NCBI GenBank assembly: GCA_025934735.1
Contig: JAICWP010000007.1
Span: forward strand, 124,001-188,000
From: Terriglobales bacterium
Lineage (GTDB): Bacteria > Acidobacteriota > Terriglobia > Terriglobales > Acidobacteriaceae
Direction: 5' to 3'
Length of the DNA stretch: 64,000 nt
Below are positions 1 to 9,167 of the stretch, piece by piece (within the stretch, counting starts at the first letter, position 1; the number at the start of each line of letters is the position of its first letter). The translations under genes and the position numbers were made by a program. The notes beneath the pieces were generated by a model that saw only the letters and a list, made by a program, of their open reading frames with translations, was not told where the DNA came from and made no database searches.

Positions 1-406
1 GTGAACCACTGGGGTGAGATGAAGGGCTAAGGCAAGCGTTTGTCCAACACGCTAAAATAGCGAATGCATCCAGCATCACTGGAACCCCGTGGCTAATCGG
101 CAGGAACTCTGCTTGCCGAAACAAACCAGCAATCCCGAACTTCCCAACCCGGCATCGGAATAGCAACAACCTGCTTTGCTTACCCCTTTGCCGGTTGTAA
201 GAGTGGGACAGAGCAAGTTCCGTCCCACTCTCCTTACTAAAATCCATCTCACCATGCGGACTTGCTTTGATGTGCCCGGATCATCAGGCGATTGAAGCGA
301 CACAATTCTGCACATTCTGTCCGTCTTCCCGGCACTCCCGGCAGTGATGTTGTGCGTCGGACAGTTCTGTGGCACAGTTTTGCAGGTAGAGGACGGGAGG
401 GATCTT
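1..406. other. Intergenic region with a perfect 10-bp hairpin
   Basis: No coding region in this stretch convinces me. It contains one perfect inverted repeat, AGAGTGGGAC at 200-209 and GTCCCACTCT at 222-231, separated by 12 bases. No T-run follows the stem, so it is either a factor-dependent terminator for a gene left of the window or a leader structure for the secreted protein at 407. The short ORFs overlapping it show no recognisable family. Confidence 0.4.
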
Positions 407-1573
407 ATGAAAGCCGTCCGTAACACATTCCTCGCAACCACCCTGCTCATCCTGGTGCTGGGCCTGCCGGCGCCGGCGCAGACCGCTTCGGATCAAACAT
501 CCGATTCCCCGCAGTCATTGAACAGCACCACCAATCTGCAGGACCAATCCGGAGCCGCCACTCCCACTCGCGTCATTCAGTCCCACCAGCAAGAAGACGG
601 CAGGACGGTGGACGTCCAGACTCTGCAGAGGCAGAGCATCAACGGCGGCACAGAAGTTTATGGGCAAACTGAAAGCGAAACCGTGAAGGTGAACGCTACC
701 ACCACACGGATAACCACCCGCCACTTCGTGACCAACAGCGACGGCCAGAAGGTGCTCAACGGTGTGACCGTGGAAGAGAAACGGGAATTGCCGGATGGCG
801 CCGAAAACGTCCTCAGCACCGTATCCCGCCCAGATGCCGATGGCAAGCTGCAGGTGACGCAGCGGGAGGTCCAGCAATCCGAGCAGACCGGTCCTGGCGT
901 CCGCACCACCAACACCACCGTGCTGCTGCCTGGTCCCGATGGCGCGCTGGCTCCCAGCACGCAAACTCACGAGGTCCAAAAGCAGTTGCAGCCGGGAATG
1001 ACCGAATACACCCGGTCGCTTTCTCTGCGGAACGGCGACGGCAATTGGCAGGTCAATGAAGTTCGCCAAGGGACGATTCAGAAGAGCGGCAGCACGGAAA
1101 CCAAGCAAGAAAATGTTTCTCGCCTCAATGCCGATGGGCAAATGGCCGTCATGGAAAAGACGGTCAGCAAGGAAACCAAAACCGATGGCGAGCAGCGCAA
1201 GGAGGTGCAGAAATTCTCTATCACCATGGGGGGCGCGATCGCCTATCCCGATGGCCAGATGCACCTTGATCGCCAGCTCACCACCGTGACCCGCACCGGA
1301 CCCGGAGGCGAGCAGGTCACGGAACAGCAGGTCAATGAGCGCAGTCCCGCTGCGCCGGAGGAGGGTTTGCGGCCCAGCCAACGCGTTCTCGACATCACCC
1401 GCCCCGGCATGGAGGGTGTCAAACAGCAAACCGTCAGCATCGAGTCAGCCAGTCCCAATGGCGGCATGAATGTGGTCTGGGTGAACACCAGCAAGCTCAG
1501 CGGCAATGGCCCGGTTACGGTGGATACGAAGCAGTCGCCGGCACAAAAGTCGGCGACTCCCGCGCCACACTAA
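407..1573 (+). CDS. Secreted repetitive protein of unknown function
   Basis: I do not recognise a family. The 388-residue product begins with a signal peptide (MKAVRNTF, then a leucine-rich core ending at APAQ near residue 25) and is otherwise hydrophilic, rich in Thr, Gln, Val and Glu. From about residue 50 to 350 it consists of loose repeats of roughly 35-40 residues, each with an N-x-DG or P-DG turn followed by alternating polar and hydrophobic positions, which suggests stacked beta-strands outside the cytoplasm. The ATG at 407 follows a GGGAGG ribosome site; the in-frame ATG at 344 would put the signal peptide too far in. Confidence 0.7.
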   Translation: MKAVRNTFLATTLLILVLGLPAPAQTASDQTSDSPQSLNSTTNLQDQSGAATPTRVIQSHQQEDGRTVDVQTLQRQSINGGTEVYGQTESETVKVNATTTRITTRHFVTNSDGQKVLNGVTVEEKRELPDGAENVLSTVSRPDADGKLQVTQREVQQSEQTGPGVRTTNTTVLLPGPDGALAPSTQTHEVQKQLQPGMTEYTRSLSLRNGDGNWQVNEVRQGTIQKSGSTETKQENVSRLNADGQMAVMEKTVSKETKTDGEQRKEVQKFSITMGGAIAYPDGQMHLDRQLTTVTRTGPGGEQVTEQQVNERSPAAPEEGLRPSQRVLDITRPGMEGVKQQTVSIESASPNGGMNVVWVNTSKLSGNGPVTVDTKQSPAQKSATPAPH

Positions 1574-1622
1574 AGGCTCGGGATTGTTGCTCCCCGCTTC
1601 CCTGCTGTAGTAGATGTGGTAA

Positions 1623-2354
1623 GTGCGAGAATCCGAAGATCCCGCAGCGCGGCAGCATTCAGCTTATAAACAGCAGGCCGCCGAGCACGCTGTCACCTTC
1701 GTGAATTCCGGAATGGTGGTGGGCTTGGGAACGGGCTCAACCGCCATTTTTGCTATCCGCCGCATTTCCGAACTGCTGCGCGCAGGGCAATTGCACGAGA
1801 TTGTCGGCTTTGCCACTTCCCAAGCCACTTGGGAGGAAGCGCGGCGGTTGGGCATTCCTCTGCTGGCCGAAGACATGCCGAGAGCTATTGACCTCACCAT
1901 AGATGGTGCCGACGAAGTGGATCCCCACCTGAACCTTATCAAAGGCGGGGGCGGAGCCCTCCTGCGGGAAAAAATAGTCGCCCAGGCCAGCCGGCGCGTA
2001 GTCATCACTGTGGATGACAGTAAGCTCTCGCCCCGCTTGGGCACCCGCCATGCGGTTCCGGTGGAAGTGCTGGCCTTCGGCTGGCAAAGCCAGTTGCGCT
2101 TCCTGGAATCTCTCGACGCCAGCGTCTCAGTTCGCGACAATGCCGAGGGCTCCAGGTTTGTCACCGACTCCGGCAACATGATTCTCGACTGCCACTTCGG
2201 CCCTATTGCCGATCCCTTCGGACTGGCCGACAGCCTCAGCCGGCGCGCTGGAATCGTGGAGCACGGCCTGTTTCTGGGACTGGCCACCGATTTGGTGGTT
2301 GCAGGCCCCGCCGGCCTCCAGCACCGCACCCGCCGCGCCGATGGGTATTCTTGA
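1623..2354 (+). CDS. rpiA: Ribose-5-phosphate isomerase A
   Basis: This cytoplasmic enzyme of the non-oxidative pentose phosphate pathway interconverts ribose 5-phosphate and ribulose 5-phosphate. Family motifs are present in order: the phosphate-binding VGLGTGSTA near residue 33, [21 protein letters not shown] in the middle with its catalytic Asp residues, and the LLREKIVA helix. At 243 residues it is close to the usual 220-235. The start is a GTG at 1623 with a weak ribosome site. It stands alone, 49 bp after the secreted protein. Confidence 0.93.
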   Translation: MRESEDPAARQHSAYKQQAAEHAVTFVNSGMVVGLGTGSTAIFAIRRISELLRAGQLHEIVGFATSQATWEEARRLGIPLLAEDMPRAIDLTIDGADEVDPHLNLIKGGGGALLREKIVAQASRRVVITVDDSKLSPRLGTRHAVPVEVLAFGWQSQLRFLESLDASVSVRDNAEGSRFVTDSGNMILDCHFGPIADPFGLADSLSRRAGIVEHGLFLGLATDLVVAGPAGLQHRTRRADGYS

Positions 2355-2594
2355 CCGCAGCGCGAAATCCCCCGTAATGACGTCTGGTTGTGACCGTCGT
2401 CACTGATTTGCCCAATTCCGGAGGCATACTTGTATGAGTTACTCGGTGCAGAAGTGAAGTGAGCAGTCCCCTCCTACCGGGATGGCACCAAGATCGGCCA
2501 CGCGCCAAAGCCGATGTCCCCAATGCCAAATACCGCCCCACGCCAGAACGCTCCCGCCAACTCGGGTAGCACTCTAGACCCGAAAGGCGCGGCC

Positions 2595-5474
2595 ATGTTT
2601 ACTCGCCGGTATTTATACGCGGCGATTGGATGTGTCGTGCTGGTGATTTCCATTACAACGCTCGTCCTGCGTCACGAGTACCAGCAGCAGCTGGCATACT
2701 GGCACGAAAGGCTGACCCGCATTGCAGATACTAAACAGCAAGCGCTGGAGCATTGGGTCAATGAACGAGACCAAGATGCACAGTTGCTCGCGTCCTTTCT
2801 CTCTTCCCGAATAGCGGCCCTGAACCAACCGGTGCAAGCGCCGAAACTGCCACGCTGGCGGCAGCGAAGGATAGATGCAGAGCTTGCTCATATCACCGAC
2901 ACTTATGGGTACGCGGGAGCCTACGTATTGGACCGCACCAGCAGGGTGCAAGCACAAAGCCATGGCTCCGTACCCCTCCCGCCGGAAGTAGCGAAAACCG
3001 CCGTGCGGGGAGCAGATCGCAAAATCCTGACCATTCCCGCGCCGAATTTCCCCATCGGCTCTTCACAGGTGGCGTTTATCAACCCCATCACGGATCTGGA
3101 AGCCGCCACGGCCAAAGACAAGAGAGCGGAAGTAATCGGTTATGTCGTCCTGCTTGCAAGGGCCGAGGCTGTCAGTGCGCTTCTGTCTTCCGACGCCGAC
3201 GCCACGGTTACAGGCGAAACGGTGCTGGTGACTGCAGAATCCGGAAAGCCGGTTTTCATTTCCCCGCTCCGGTACTGGCGCCGGGGACATGCGGCACTCC
3301 TGCCTCTTCCCCAAAGCCCGGCAAGCATTGCTTTGTTGCAGAAACGCGCGTTTTTTGGCGAGTATCGGGACTACCGTGGTATTCCGGTTCTGGCCGCGAC
3401 TCGCTTCCTGCCCCAGTTGGGGTGGGGAATTGTCATTAAGGTAGACCGGGCGGAAGCCCTCGCTGAATTCCAGCGGACATTCATTCGCGACATCGGTTTG
3501 GCCTTGGTCTTAGTCATTGCCATTGTGAGTCTAGCCATTGCCTGGGCTCGGCAGCTACGTTTACAGCGGCTTCAGGCAGACGTCTTAGCCGGAAAGCAAA
3601 CCGAACAACACCTGCGCGAGTATGAAAAGGTGGTCGAAGGCGTCGAGGAAATGATCGTGGTTGTTGATCGCAACTACCGGTACCTGATCGCCAATCAGGC
3701 TTTCCTCAATTATCGCGGCCTAAAACGAGAACAAGTCATCGGCCGCTCGGTTGCGGAGGTCCTGAACAAGGAGATCTTCGAACCCTTTTTGAAGACAAAA
3801 GTGGACGAGTGCCTGCAAGGCAAGGTCGTGACCTTCAGCATGAAGTACACCTATCCTAAGCTGGGCGAAAGGGACTTATGCCTATCTTATTTTCCCATTG
3901 AAGGGCGTAACGGGTTCGACCGCATCGCTTGCGTCTTGCAGGACATCACGGACCGCAAGCGCGCGGAGAACGCTTTGCGCGAGTCGGAAACCCGATATCG
4001 GCTGCTGTTTGAGCGTAATCCCGCGGCCGTTTACCGCTGCACGCTGGAGGGCAAGTTACTGGATTGCAATGAGGCCTTTGCTCGCATCGCGGGTTGCGAA
4101 TCCCGAGAGGATGCCTTGCGCTTCCCCGTCTCGCAGTTTTACCTCTATCCTGAAACCAGAGCTTCCGTATTAGCCGAACTGCGCGAACGGGGCTCTCTTG
4201 CCGATGTTGAGTTTTGCACCAAGCGGAAGGATGGCACACCCATTTGGATATTAGCCAACCTGACATACCTGGCAGGCGAAAACGGTGGTCCTGACTTGCT
4301 GGAAGGCGCTTTTGTTGACATTACCGGCCGTAAGAATGCGGAGGAGGCGCTGCAGCGCTCCGAGGCCCAGCTGCGCGCCTTCATCGAGAACGCGCCTTAC
4401 GGCATGTTCCGCTATGCCAAAGGCCGATTCCTGAGCGCCAACCCCGCCCTGGTTCGCATCCTGGGCTACAACACGGAAGCGGAGGTGACGGCGCTGAACG
4501 TAGCGACCGGTGTCTTCAGCGAAGCCTCAGAGTGCCACGATCTGCTGGAATTCTGCAGACAGCGGGCGACTTTCGGTCCGCTGCAGGCGCAGTGGAAATG
4601 CCGCGACGGACGCTCGATTCTGGTCAGGTTCAGCGGCCGGCTCGCCACCGCTCCCCAGAACGGGCACCTTATCGCCGAGGCCATTGTGGAGGACATTACC
4701 CAGCAGCGCAGCATGGAAGAGCACCTGCGCCAGGCCGACAAAATGGAGGCACTGACCCGCCTGTCTACCGGCATTGCGCACGATTTCAACAACTTGCTGT
4801 TGGGGATCACGCTCAACCTGGAGCACGTCATAGCAGGGACAGGCGCTACGGATACCCTGCTGCGGCAAGAACTGGAGGAAACGTTGCTGGCCGCCAAAAA
4901 CGCCGCCGTCATCACCCGGCAACTGCTTGCTTTTGGCCGCAAGCGGGAAATGCAGCCGCAATCGGTCAGTCTCAACGATGTGGTAACCCGCAGCCACGAC
5001 CTGATGACCCGGCTGGCGGGAGATAAGATTTACGTTCACACGATACTGGACCGCCAACTGGGCACGGTCTTGGCCGACCCTGTGCAGATTCAGCAGGTCA
5101 TCCTCAACCTGGTCGTCAACGCCTGCGATGCCATGCCGCCAGGTGGCCAGATCACGGTTAAGACAGCAAACATCAAACTGGAGAACGCTGCGCTCGACGA
5201 GTACTTCACAACCCCGCCGAAGCCCGGGAGCTACGTCGTGCTGGAGGTCACGGATACCGGCAGCGGCATCAGCAAAGAGGCGCTCAGCCATGTTTTCGAG
5301 CCCTTCTTTACGACTAAGCTGGAGGGCAGCGGCCTGGGACTATCCACCAGCCACGGCATTGCCAGCCAGAGCTCCGGCTATATGTCGGTGCGCTCCCAAG
5401 CAGGACGGGGAACTACTGTTAAGTTCTACTTGCCGCAAGCAGATGAAATTTCAGTAGCCAGAGAAACTGCCTAG
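2595..5474 (+). CDS. Membrane sensor histidine kinase with three PAS domains
   Basis: A hybrid-free two-component sensor. With the ATG at 2595 it has 959 residues: a membrane helix at about 7-25, a periplasmic sensor region to about 293, a second helix at 295-320, then PAS domains near 343-455, 463-578 and 589-705. The HisKA segment has the phospho-acceptor His at about 729 in GIAHDFNNLL, and the ATPase domain shows the N box VNACDAMPPGG, the DTGSGIS box, FEPFFTTK and GSGLGLS. I chose 2595 because of an upstream GAAAGG and because it puts the first helix at the N-terminus; an in-frame ATG at 2514 would add 27 residues. No receiver or response regulator is adjacent. Confidence 0.9.
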   Translation: MFTRRYLYAAIGCVVLVISITTLVLRHEYQQQLAYWHERLTRIADTKQQALEHWVNERDQDAQLLASFLSSRIAALNQPVQAPKLPRWRQRRIDAELAHITDTYGYAGAYVLDRTSRVQAQSHGSVPLPPEVAKTAVRGADRKILTIPAPNFPIGSSQVAFINPITDLEAATAKDKRAEVIGYVVLLARAEAVSALLSSDADATVTGETVLVTAESGKPVFISPLRYWRRGHAALLPLPQSPASIALLQKRAFFGEYRDYRGIPVLAATRFLPQLGWGIVIKVDRAEALAEFQRTFIRDIGLALVLVIAIVSLAIAWARQLRLQRLQADVLAGKQTEQHLREYEKVVEGVEEMIVVVDRNYRYLIANQAFLNYRGLKREQVIGRSVAEVLNKEIFEPFLKTKVDECLQGKVVTFSMKYTYPKLGERDLCLSYFPIEGRNGFDRIACVLQDITDRKRAENALRESETRYRLLFERNPAAVYRCTLEGKLLDCNEAFARIAGCESREDALRFPVSQFYLYPETRASVLAELRERGSLADVEFCTKRKDGTPIWILANLTYLAGENGGPDLLEGAFVDITGRKNAEEALQRSEAQLRAFIENAPYGMFRYAKGRFLSANPALVRILGYNTEAEVTALNVATGVFSEASECHDLLEFCRQRATFGPLQAQWKCRDGRSILVRFSGRLATAPQNGHLIAEAIVEDITQQRSMEEHLRQADKMEALTRLSTGIAHDFNNLLLGITLNLEHVIAGTGATDTLLRQELEETLLAAKNAAVITRQLLAFGRKREMQPQSVSLNDVVTRSHDLMTRLAGDKIYVHTILDRQLGTVLADPVQIQQVILNLVVNACDAMPPGGQITVKTANIKLENAALDEYFTTPPKPGSYVVLEVTDTGSGISKEALSHVFEPFFTTKLEGSGLGLSTSHGIASQSSGYMSVRSQAGRGTTVKFYLPQADEISVARETA

Positions 5475-5571
5475 CTTGAACCACGCCTGGGACAAAATCC
5501 CGATAATCCAGCTTCCCGGATAGACCGCCTTACCTTCAGGACTCCAGCCCCAAAAAAAGATAGTAATAACC

Positions 5572-5583
5572 ATAGTTAACTAT
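5572..5583. promoter_or_regulatory. Perfect 12-bp palindrome, candidate operator
   Basis: ATAGTTAACTAT is a perfect palindrome, followed by a second half-site-like AACTATAA at 5586-5593. It lies 24 bp before the ATG of the DtxR-type regulator. DtxR/MntR proteins typically bind such AT-rich palindromes at their own promoters, so autoregulation and control of the transporter downstream is a reasonable inference. Confidence 0.55.
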
Positions 5584-5607
5584 TCAACTATAATGCAGGT
5601 TTGTGCC

Positions 5608-6285
5608 ATGATCACAATTTCCAAGGAAGACTATCTGAAAGCGGTGCTGGAAGCTGAGAGCGAGGGCGAGCACGTTATCTCCGCCACGCTGGCCCACAGG
5701 CTCTCAGTCTCTGCGCCGGCAGTGACCATGGCTCTGCGGCGATTGAAGCGCGATCGCCTGGTGGCCGTACGTGCTGACGGGCGTGTGGAACTGACCAGAG
5801 TTGGACGTGCCATCGCCCTTAGAACTATGGTGCGGCACCACCTCATTGAACGCATGCTCACCGAGGTGTTTGGCATGGAGTGGTATCGGGTGCACGAGGA
5901 AGCCGAGCGCCTGGAACACGCCGTTTCACCCGAATTCGAGAGCAAACTCGCACAGAAACTGGGTCCCGCGGGCACGTGCCCGCATGGCAATCCGGTTGTG
6001 CCGGAGACTGGAGATGCCCGCCGCCGGCGAGGCCTGCGCCTGCTGTGCGAGGCTCTCCCAGGCAAGAGGTATCAGGTGACTAGCATCTACGAGCGCGACG
6101 GTACCCTTCTGCGCTTTCTCGACCAGCGTGGCATCCGGCCCGGCGCCAAGGTGCGCATCCTGGAACGCAACTATGACCAGACGCTCACTTTGATCGCCGG
6201 AACCAGCAAAGTTTCCGTGGGAGGACCGGCAGCGGAAAAAGTTTGGGTTGGGCCGGTGCAAGCCGAAAAGCCGCGAAGGCATTAA
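5608..6285 (+). CDS. DtxR/MntR-family metal-dependent repressor
   Basis: The 225-residue product has the usual three parts: an N-terminal winged helix (TISKEDYLKAV at the start, recognition region SAPAVTMALRRLKRD), a dimerisation and metal-binding domain with the HHLIERML and HEEAERLEHAVS motifs carrying the His/Glu ligands, and a C-terminal SH3-like FeoA-type domain after about residue 150. The ATG at 5608 is preferred over 5593 because a GCAGG ribosome site precedes it and the protein then starts at the family's usual place. It lies 104 bp upstream of an Nramp-like transporter, which it probably controls with manganese, iron or another divalent ion as corepressor. Confidence 0.9.
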   Translation: MITISKEDYLKAVLEAESEGEHVISATLAHRLSVSAPAVTMALRRLKRDRLVAVRADGRVELTRVGRAIALRTMVRHHLIERMLTEVFGMEWYRVHEEAERLEHAVSPEFESKLAQKLGPAGTCPHGNPVVPETGDARRRRGLRLLCEALPGKRYQVTSIYERDGTLLRFLDQRGIRPGAKVRILERNYDQTLTLIAGTSKVSVGGPAAEKVWVGPVQAEKPRRH

Positions 6286-6389
6286 CCTCGGTTTAACAAT
6301 TACTGCAGTCCAGGGTTTAGCTACGTTCATGGAGTGAAGCTGATCGCGATGATGGGAACCTCGACAGCTTGGGCCGCGGGACCAGCAGC

Positions 6390-7757
6390 ATGAATCTATT
6401 CGCAAATTTAAAGACACGCGGCAATTTCGTGATCACTCATGAAGATATTGACCGCGCCCACGACCGGGCCCGCGTGTTGGCTGCTCGTTCGCGCGGCAAC
6501 TGGTTCTCCCGCTTTCGTCTCCTGTGGCTGCTGATTGGTCCTGGCATCCTGGTTATGCTGGGCGAGAACGACGGTCCCAGCATGCTGGCCTACGCCGCGA
6601 CCGGCGCCAAGTTTGGCATCGGTTTTTTCCTTCCGTTCATAGTCCTCACCTTTGTCATGGCAATCGTCGTCCAGGAGATGACGGTGCGCCTCGGCGCCGC
6701 CACCCAGCGCGGTCATGCCGAGCTCATCTTTGAGCGTTTCGGCCCTTTCTGGGGCTGGTTTTCCATGATTGACCTGGGCATTGGGAATTTTCTTACCCTG
6801 ATTACGGAGTTCATCGCCATACGGGCCGGGCTGGGCTTCTTCGGTGTGCCGCCCTGGGCTGCCGTCCTCGCTGCCCTCGCTCTCCTCTATACCGCCCTCA
6901 TGACCCACCGCTACTGGACCTGGGAGCGAATTACCTTGGCCATTGCCGCGTTTAATCTGGTTTTCATTCCGGTTGCCCTGCTTACACATCCAGACTGGCA
7001 TTCCGTGGGCCATGCCTTTGCCAGTTGGCAACCCCTCCCCAGGATGGAACAGGACACACTGCTCATCGTTCTGGCCGATATCGGCGCTACCGTCACCCCC
7101 TGGATGCTTTTCTTCCAGCAGAGCGCCACCGTGGACAAGGGTATGACACGGCGCGACGTTGGTTTTGGCCGCGTGGATACCGCGCTCGGCGCCGCTCTGG
7201 CCGCCGCTGCGGCGCTGGCCACGGTGATTGCCACCACTCCCCTCTTTACTCACCACATGAGCGCCGAACACTTCCAGGCGGCGGAATTTGCCCAGGCGCT
7301 TCGGCCCCTCATCGGCAACGTTGGCGCTTCCCTCTTTGCCCTGGGAATGGTGGAAGCAGGGATGGTCGCCTGCGTTACCATTTCCCTTTCTTCCGCTTAT
7401 GCCTTTGGCGAGGTCGCGGCCCGGCCCCATAGCCTTAATCTGCCCGTACGCCAGGGAAAAGCCTTCTACTCCGTCGTGTTCCTGCTGGCCGTTTTGGCCG
7501 CGCTCATCGTTCTCATACCGGGCCTGCCGCTGGTGTATGTGGTTTTGGTGGTGAACGTGATCGCGGTGCTGGCCATGCCGCCCGCGCTCGCCTTTCTCTT
7601 TCTGCTGGCCAACGATCGGGAACTGATGGGCGATGTAGTCAGCCCCACATGGGCCAATGTGCTGGCCGCCGCCGTGGTCGTCTTTTTGATTGCTGCCGGC
7701 GTGATGTTTGGCATCAGCGTCATTGCGCCCCACCTATTCGCTGCTTCACCGAGGTAA
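6390..7757 (+). CDS. Nramp-superfamily metal transporter with altered metal-site motifs
   Basis: A 455-residue polytopic membrane protein with about eleven helices. The first helix begins IGPGILVMLGEND, clearly Nramp-like, but the canonical DPGN metal motif reads DGPS (61-64), and the helix-6 MPH motif reads TPW (236-238, in GATVTPWMLFFQQ). Canonical Mn/Fe transporters use the Asp, Asn and Met of those motifs. Only the Asp is kept, as in Nramp-related clades of different selectivity, including NRMT-type magnesium transporters. The substrate is therefore open. The start is the ATG at 6390; a TTG 7 codons earlier is less likely. The DtxR-type regulator lies just upstream. Confidence 0.85.
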   Translation: MNLFANLKTRGNFVITHEDIDRAHDRARVLAARSRGNWFSRFRLLWLLIGPGILVMLGENDGPSMLAYAATGAKFGIGFFLPFIVLTFVMAIVVQEMTVRLGAATQRGHAELIFERFGPFWGWFSMIDLGIGNFLTLITEFIAIRAGLGFFGVPPWAAVLAALALLYTALMTHRYWTWERITLAIAAFNLVFIPVALLTHPDWHSVGHAFASWQPLPRMEQDTLLIVLADIGATVTPWMLFFQQSATVDKGMTRRDVGFGRVDTALGAALAAAAALATVIATTPLFTHHMSAEHFQAAEFAQALRPLIGNVGASLFALGMVEAGMVACVTISLSSAYAFGEVAARPHSLNLPVRQGKAFYSVVFLLAVLAALIVLIPGLPLVYVVLVVNVIAVLAMPPALAFLFLLANDRELMGDVVSPTWANVLAAAVVVFLIAAGVMFGISVIAPHLFAASPR

Positions 7758-7766
7758 GCACAAGTC

Positions 7767-7985
7767 ATGAATGCCGGACAAAAAATGCGCACTCCGTTGT
7801 CACCCTCCGATGAGGAGCTGGTCTTATCCGCTCTTGAGCCCGACCAACTGGCCGAAGCTAAAAAACAGCGCATCCCGCGCCGCTCGTTGCGCAAAAGCGA
7901 ACTTTTGGTTCTCTGGTTTCTTCGGGTTTATCTGCTGTTTATGATTTTCGTGGTGGTGTACCAGGCCTGGAGCGGCACCCATTAG
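7767..7985 (+). CDS. Small single-helix membrane protein
   Basis: A 72-residue protein I do not recognise. The first 45 residues are charged and hydrophilic; residues 46-66 (LLVLWFLRVYLLFMIFVVVY) form one membrane helix, and the tail is five polar residues. It starts 9 bp after the transporter stop, so it is likely co-transcribed and may be an accessory or stabilising peptide, though nothing in the sequence proves that. Confidence 0.6.
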   Translation: MNAGQKMRTPLSPSDEELVLSALEPDQLAEAKKQRIPRRSLRKSELLVLWFLRVYLLFMIFVVVYQAWSGTH

Positions 7986-8120
7986 CGGCCGCCGATTCGG
8001 GAGTTGTTCTATACTGGGAACGACGCAACCGCTACCCCGTACCCTCGTTTTACTTCCTCTCGAGGCTCCGTGCGAACATCCTTCTAGTGCGGTAGTTCTG
8101 CCGTGAGGGGGAGAGTACCC

Positions 8121-8996
8121 ATGAGCAGCATCCCCGATCCCAGCCAGACCATTGCGTCGCCTAGCGCCGAGTCGCTGCGCAGCGAAGAAATTCAGCGTCA
8201 ACTCAGGCAACTGGGCAGCCGCGACCTGCAACTCTGGTCCATTGGCGCGCTGATCCTGGTGGTTCTCGCCGCCGGCATCCTCTCCGTGGTCGCCCCGAAT
8301 CTGGCTTGGCGCGGCCTTTCCGGCGTAGGCCGTGTGGAATACCGGTATCTGCCGCAGCTGTTCTTTGGCCTCATCTCGCTCATCCTGCTATTCAACCTCT
8401 ACATCGTCACGCAGAAATGGAATCTCAATTCCACCCGCGCGGCGCTCATCCGCGAACTGGTCTTCAGCGAGCGCCTGGAAAGCTTCACCCTGATTGATCC
8501 GCTCACTCAGCTGCTCAACCGGCGCTCCCTGGACCAGGTGCTGCCGCGGGAGCTTGCGCGCGCCAACCGCTCCGGCAGTCATCTCACCTTCGTGCTGGTG
8601 GAGGTGGCCGGCTTCAAGGGCCTGAATGACCGCCTGGGTAATGTGGCCGGCGACCAATTGCTGGTGGAGGTGGCCCGACTGCTGAAGGGCACCTTCCGCG
8701 GCTCGGACGCCATCATCCGCTATAGCGGCGATCGCTTCTTGATCGTCATGGCCGACACCAACGAAAAACGCGCCGTGTCGGCCATGCGCCGTCTCTCCGA
8801 CATCGTGGACCGCTGGAACCTGAATACCCGGTCGGGTTGGGAGATGGTGCTGAATTACGGTATCGCGCAGTATGCGATTGGCGCTACTGCCGCCGAGTTA
8901 TTGATATCGGCAGAAGAGAAACTCGTGCAGCAGCAGACCAAGGCGGCGCCTCAACCTGTCCGCCTGGCCTCAGCCGCCGCTGTCTCCTTGAAATGA
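8121..8996 (+). CDS. Membrane protein with degenerate GGDEF domain
   Basis: The 291-residue product has two membrane helices (about 40-60 and 75-95), a short linker and a GGDEF-type domain beginning at DPLTQLLNRRS. The signature motif is SGDRF (202-206) instead of GGDEF or GGEEF, and the metal-binding LDIDxFK segment reads VEVAGFK. Both changes remove acidic residues that hold magnesium and GTP, so diguanylate cyclase activity is unlikely. It may be a c-di-GMP or GTP sensor, or a scaffold. The ATG at 8121 follows GGGGGAGAG; a GTG at 8103 is in frame but less likely. Confidence 0.82.
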   Translation: MSSIPDPSQTIASPSAESLRSEEIQRQLRQLGSRDLQLWSIGALILVVLAAGILSVVAPNLAWRGLSGVGRVEYRYLPQLFFGLISLILLFNLYIVTQKWNLNSTRAALIRELVFSERLESFTLIDPLTQLLNRRSLDQVLPRELARANRSGSHLTFVLVEVAGFKGLNDRLGNVAGDQLLVEVARLLKGTFRGSDAIIRYSGDRFLIVMADTNEKRAVSAMRRLSDIVDRWNLNTRSGWEMVLNYGIAQYAIGATAAELLISAEEKLVQQQTKAAPQPVRLASAAAVSLK

Positions 8997-9167
8997 TCGG
9001 TTGATGCTGCGCGGCCGGCCTGCAGCCGCCCTGCCACGAGTGTCTGCCTCGACCCTTGCGCTTGTGGTTCTCCTCACATCTCCCTGTGACACCCCTCACT
9101 GCCTGTTCGCCCATTCCGGGCGAACATCGAAGGTTGCTACCAGCGGTTTCCACACAAGGAGTGTGCC

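Noticed and set aside
6408-7733. A 441-codon open frame on the minus strand opposite the Nramp-like gene
   Set aside because: It is the antisense shadow of a G+C-rich membrane protein gene; its translation is His/Gly/Glu-rich with no domain, while the plus strand has clear Nramp motifs.
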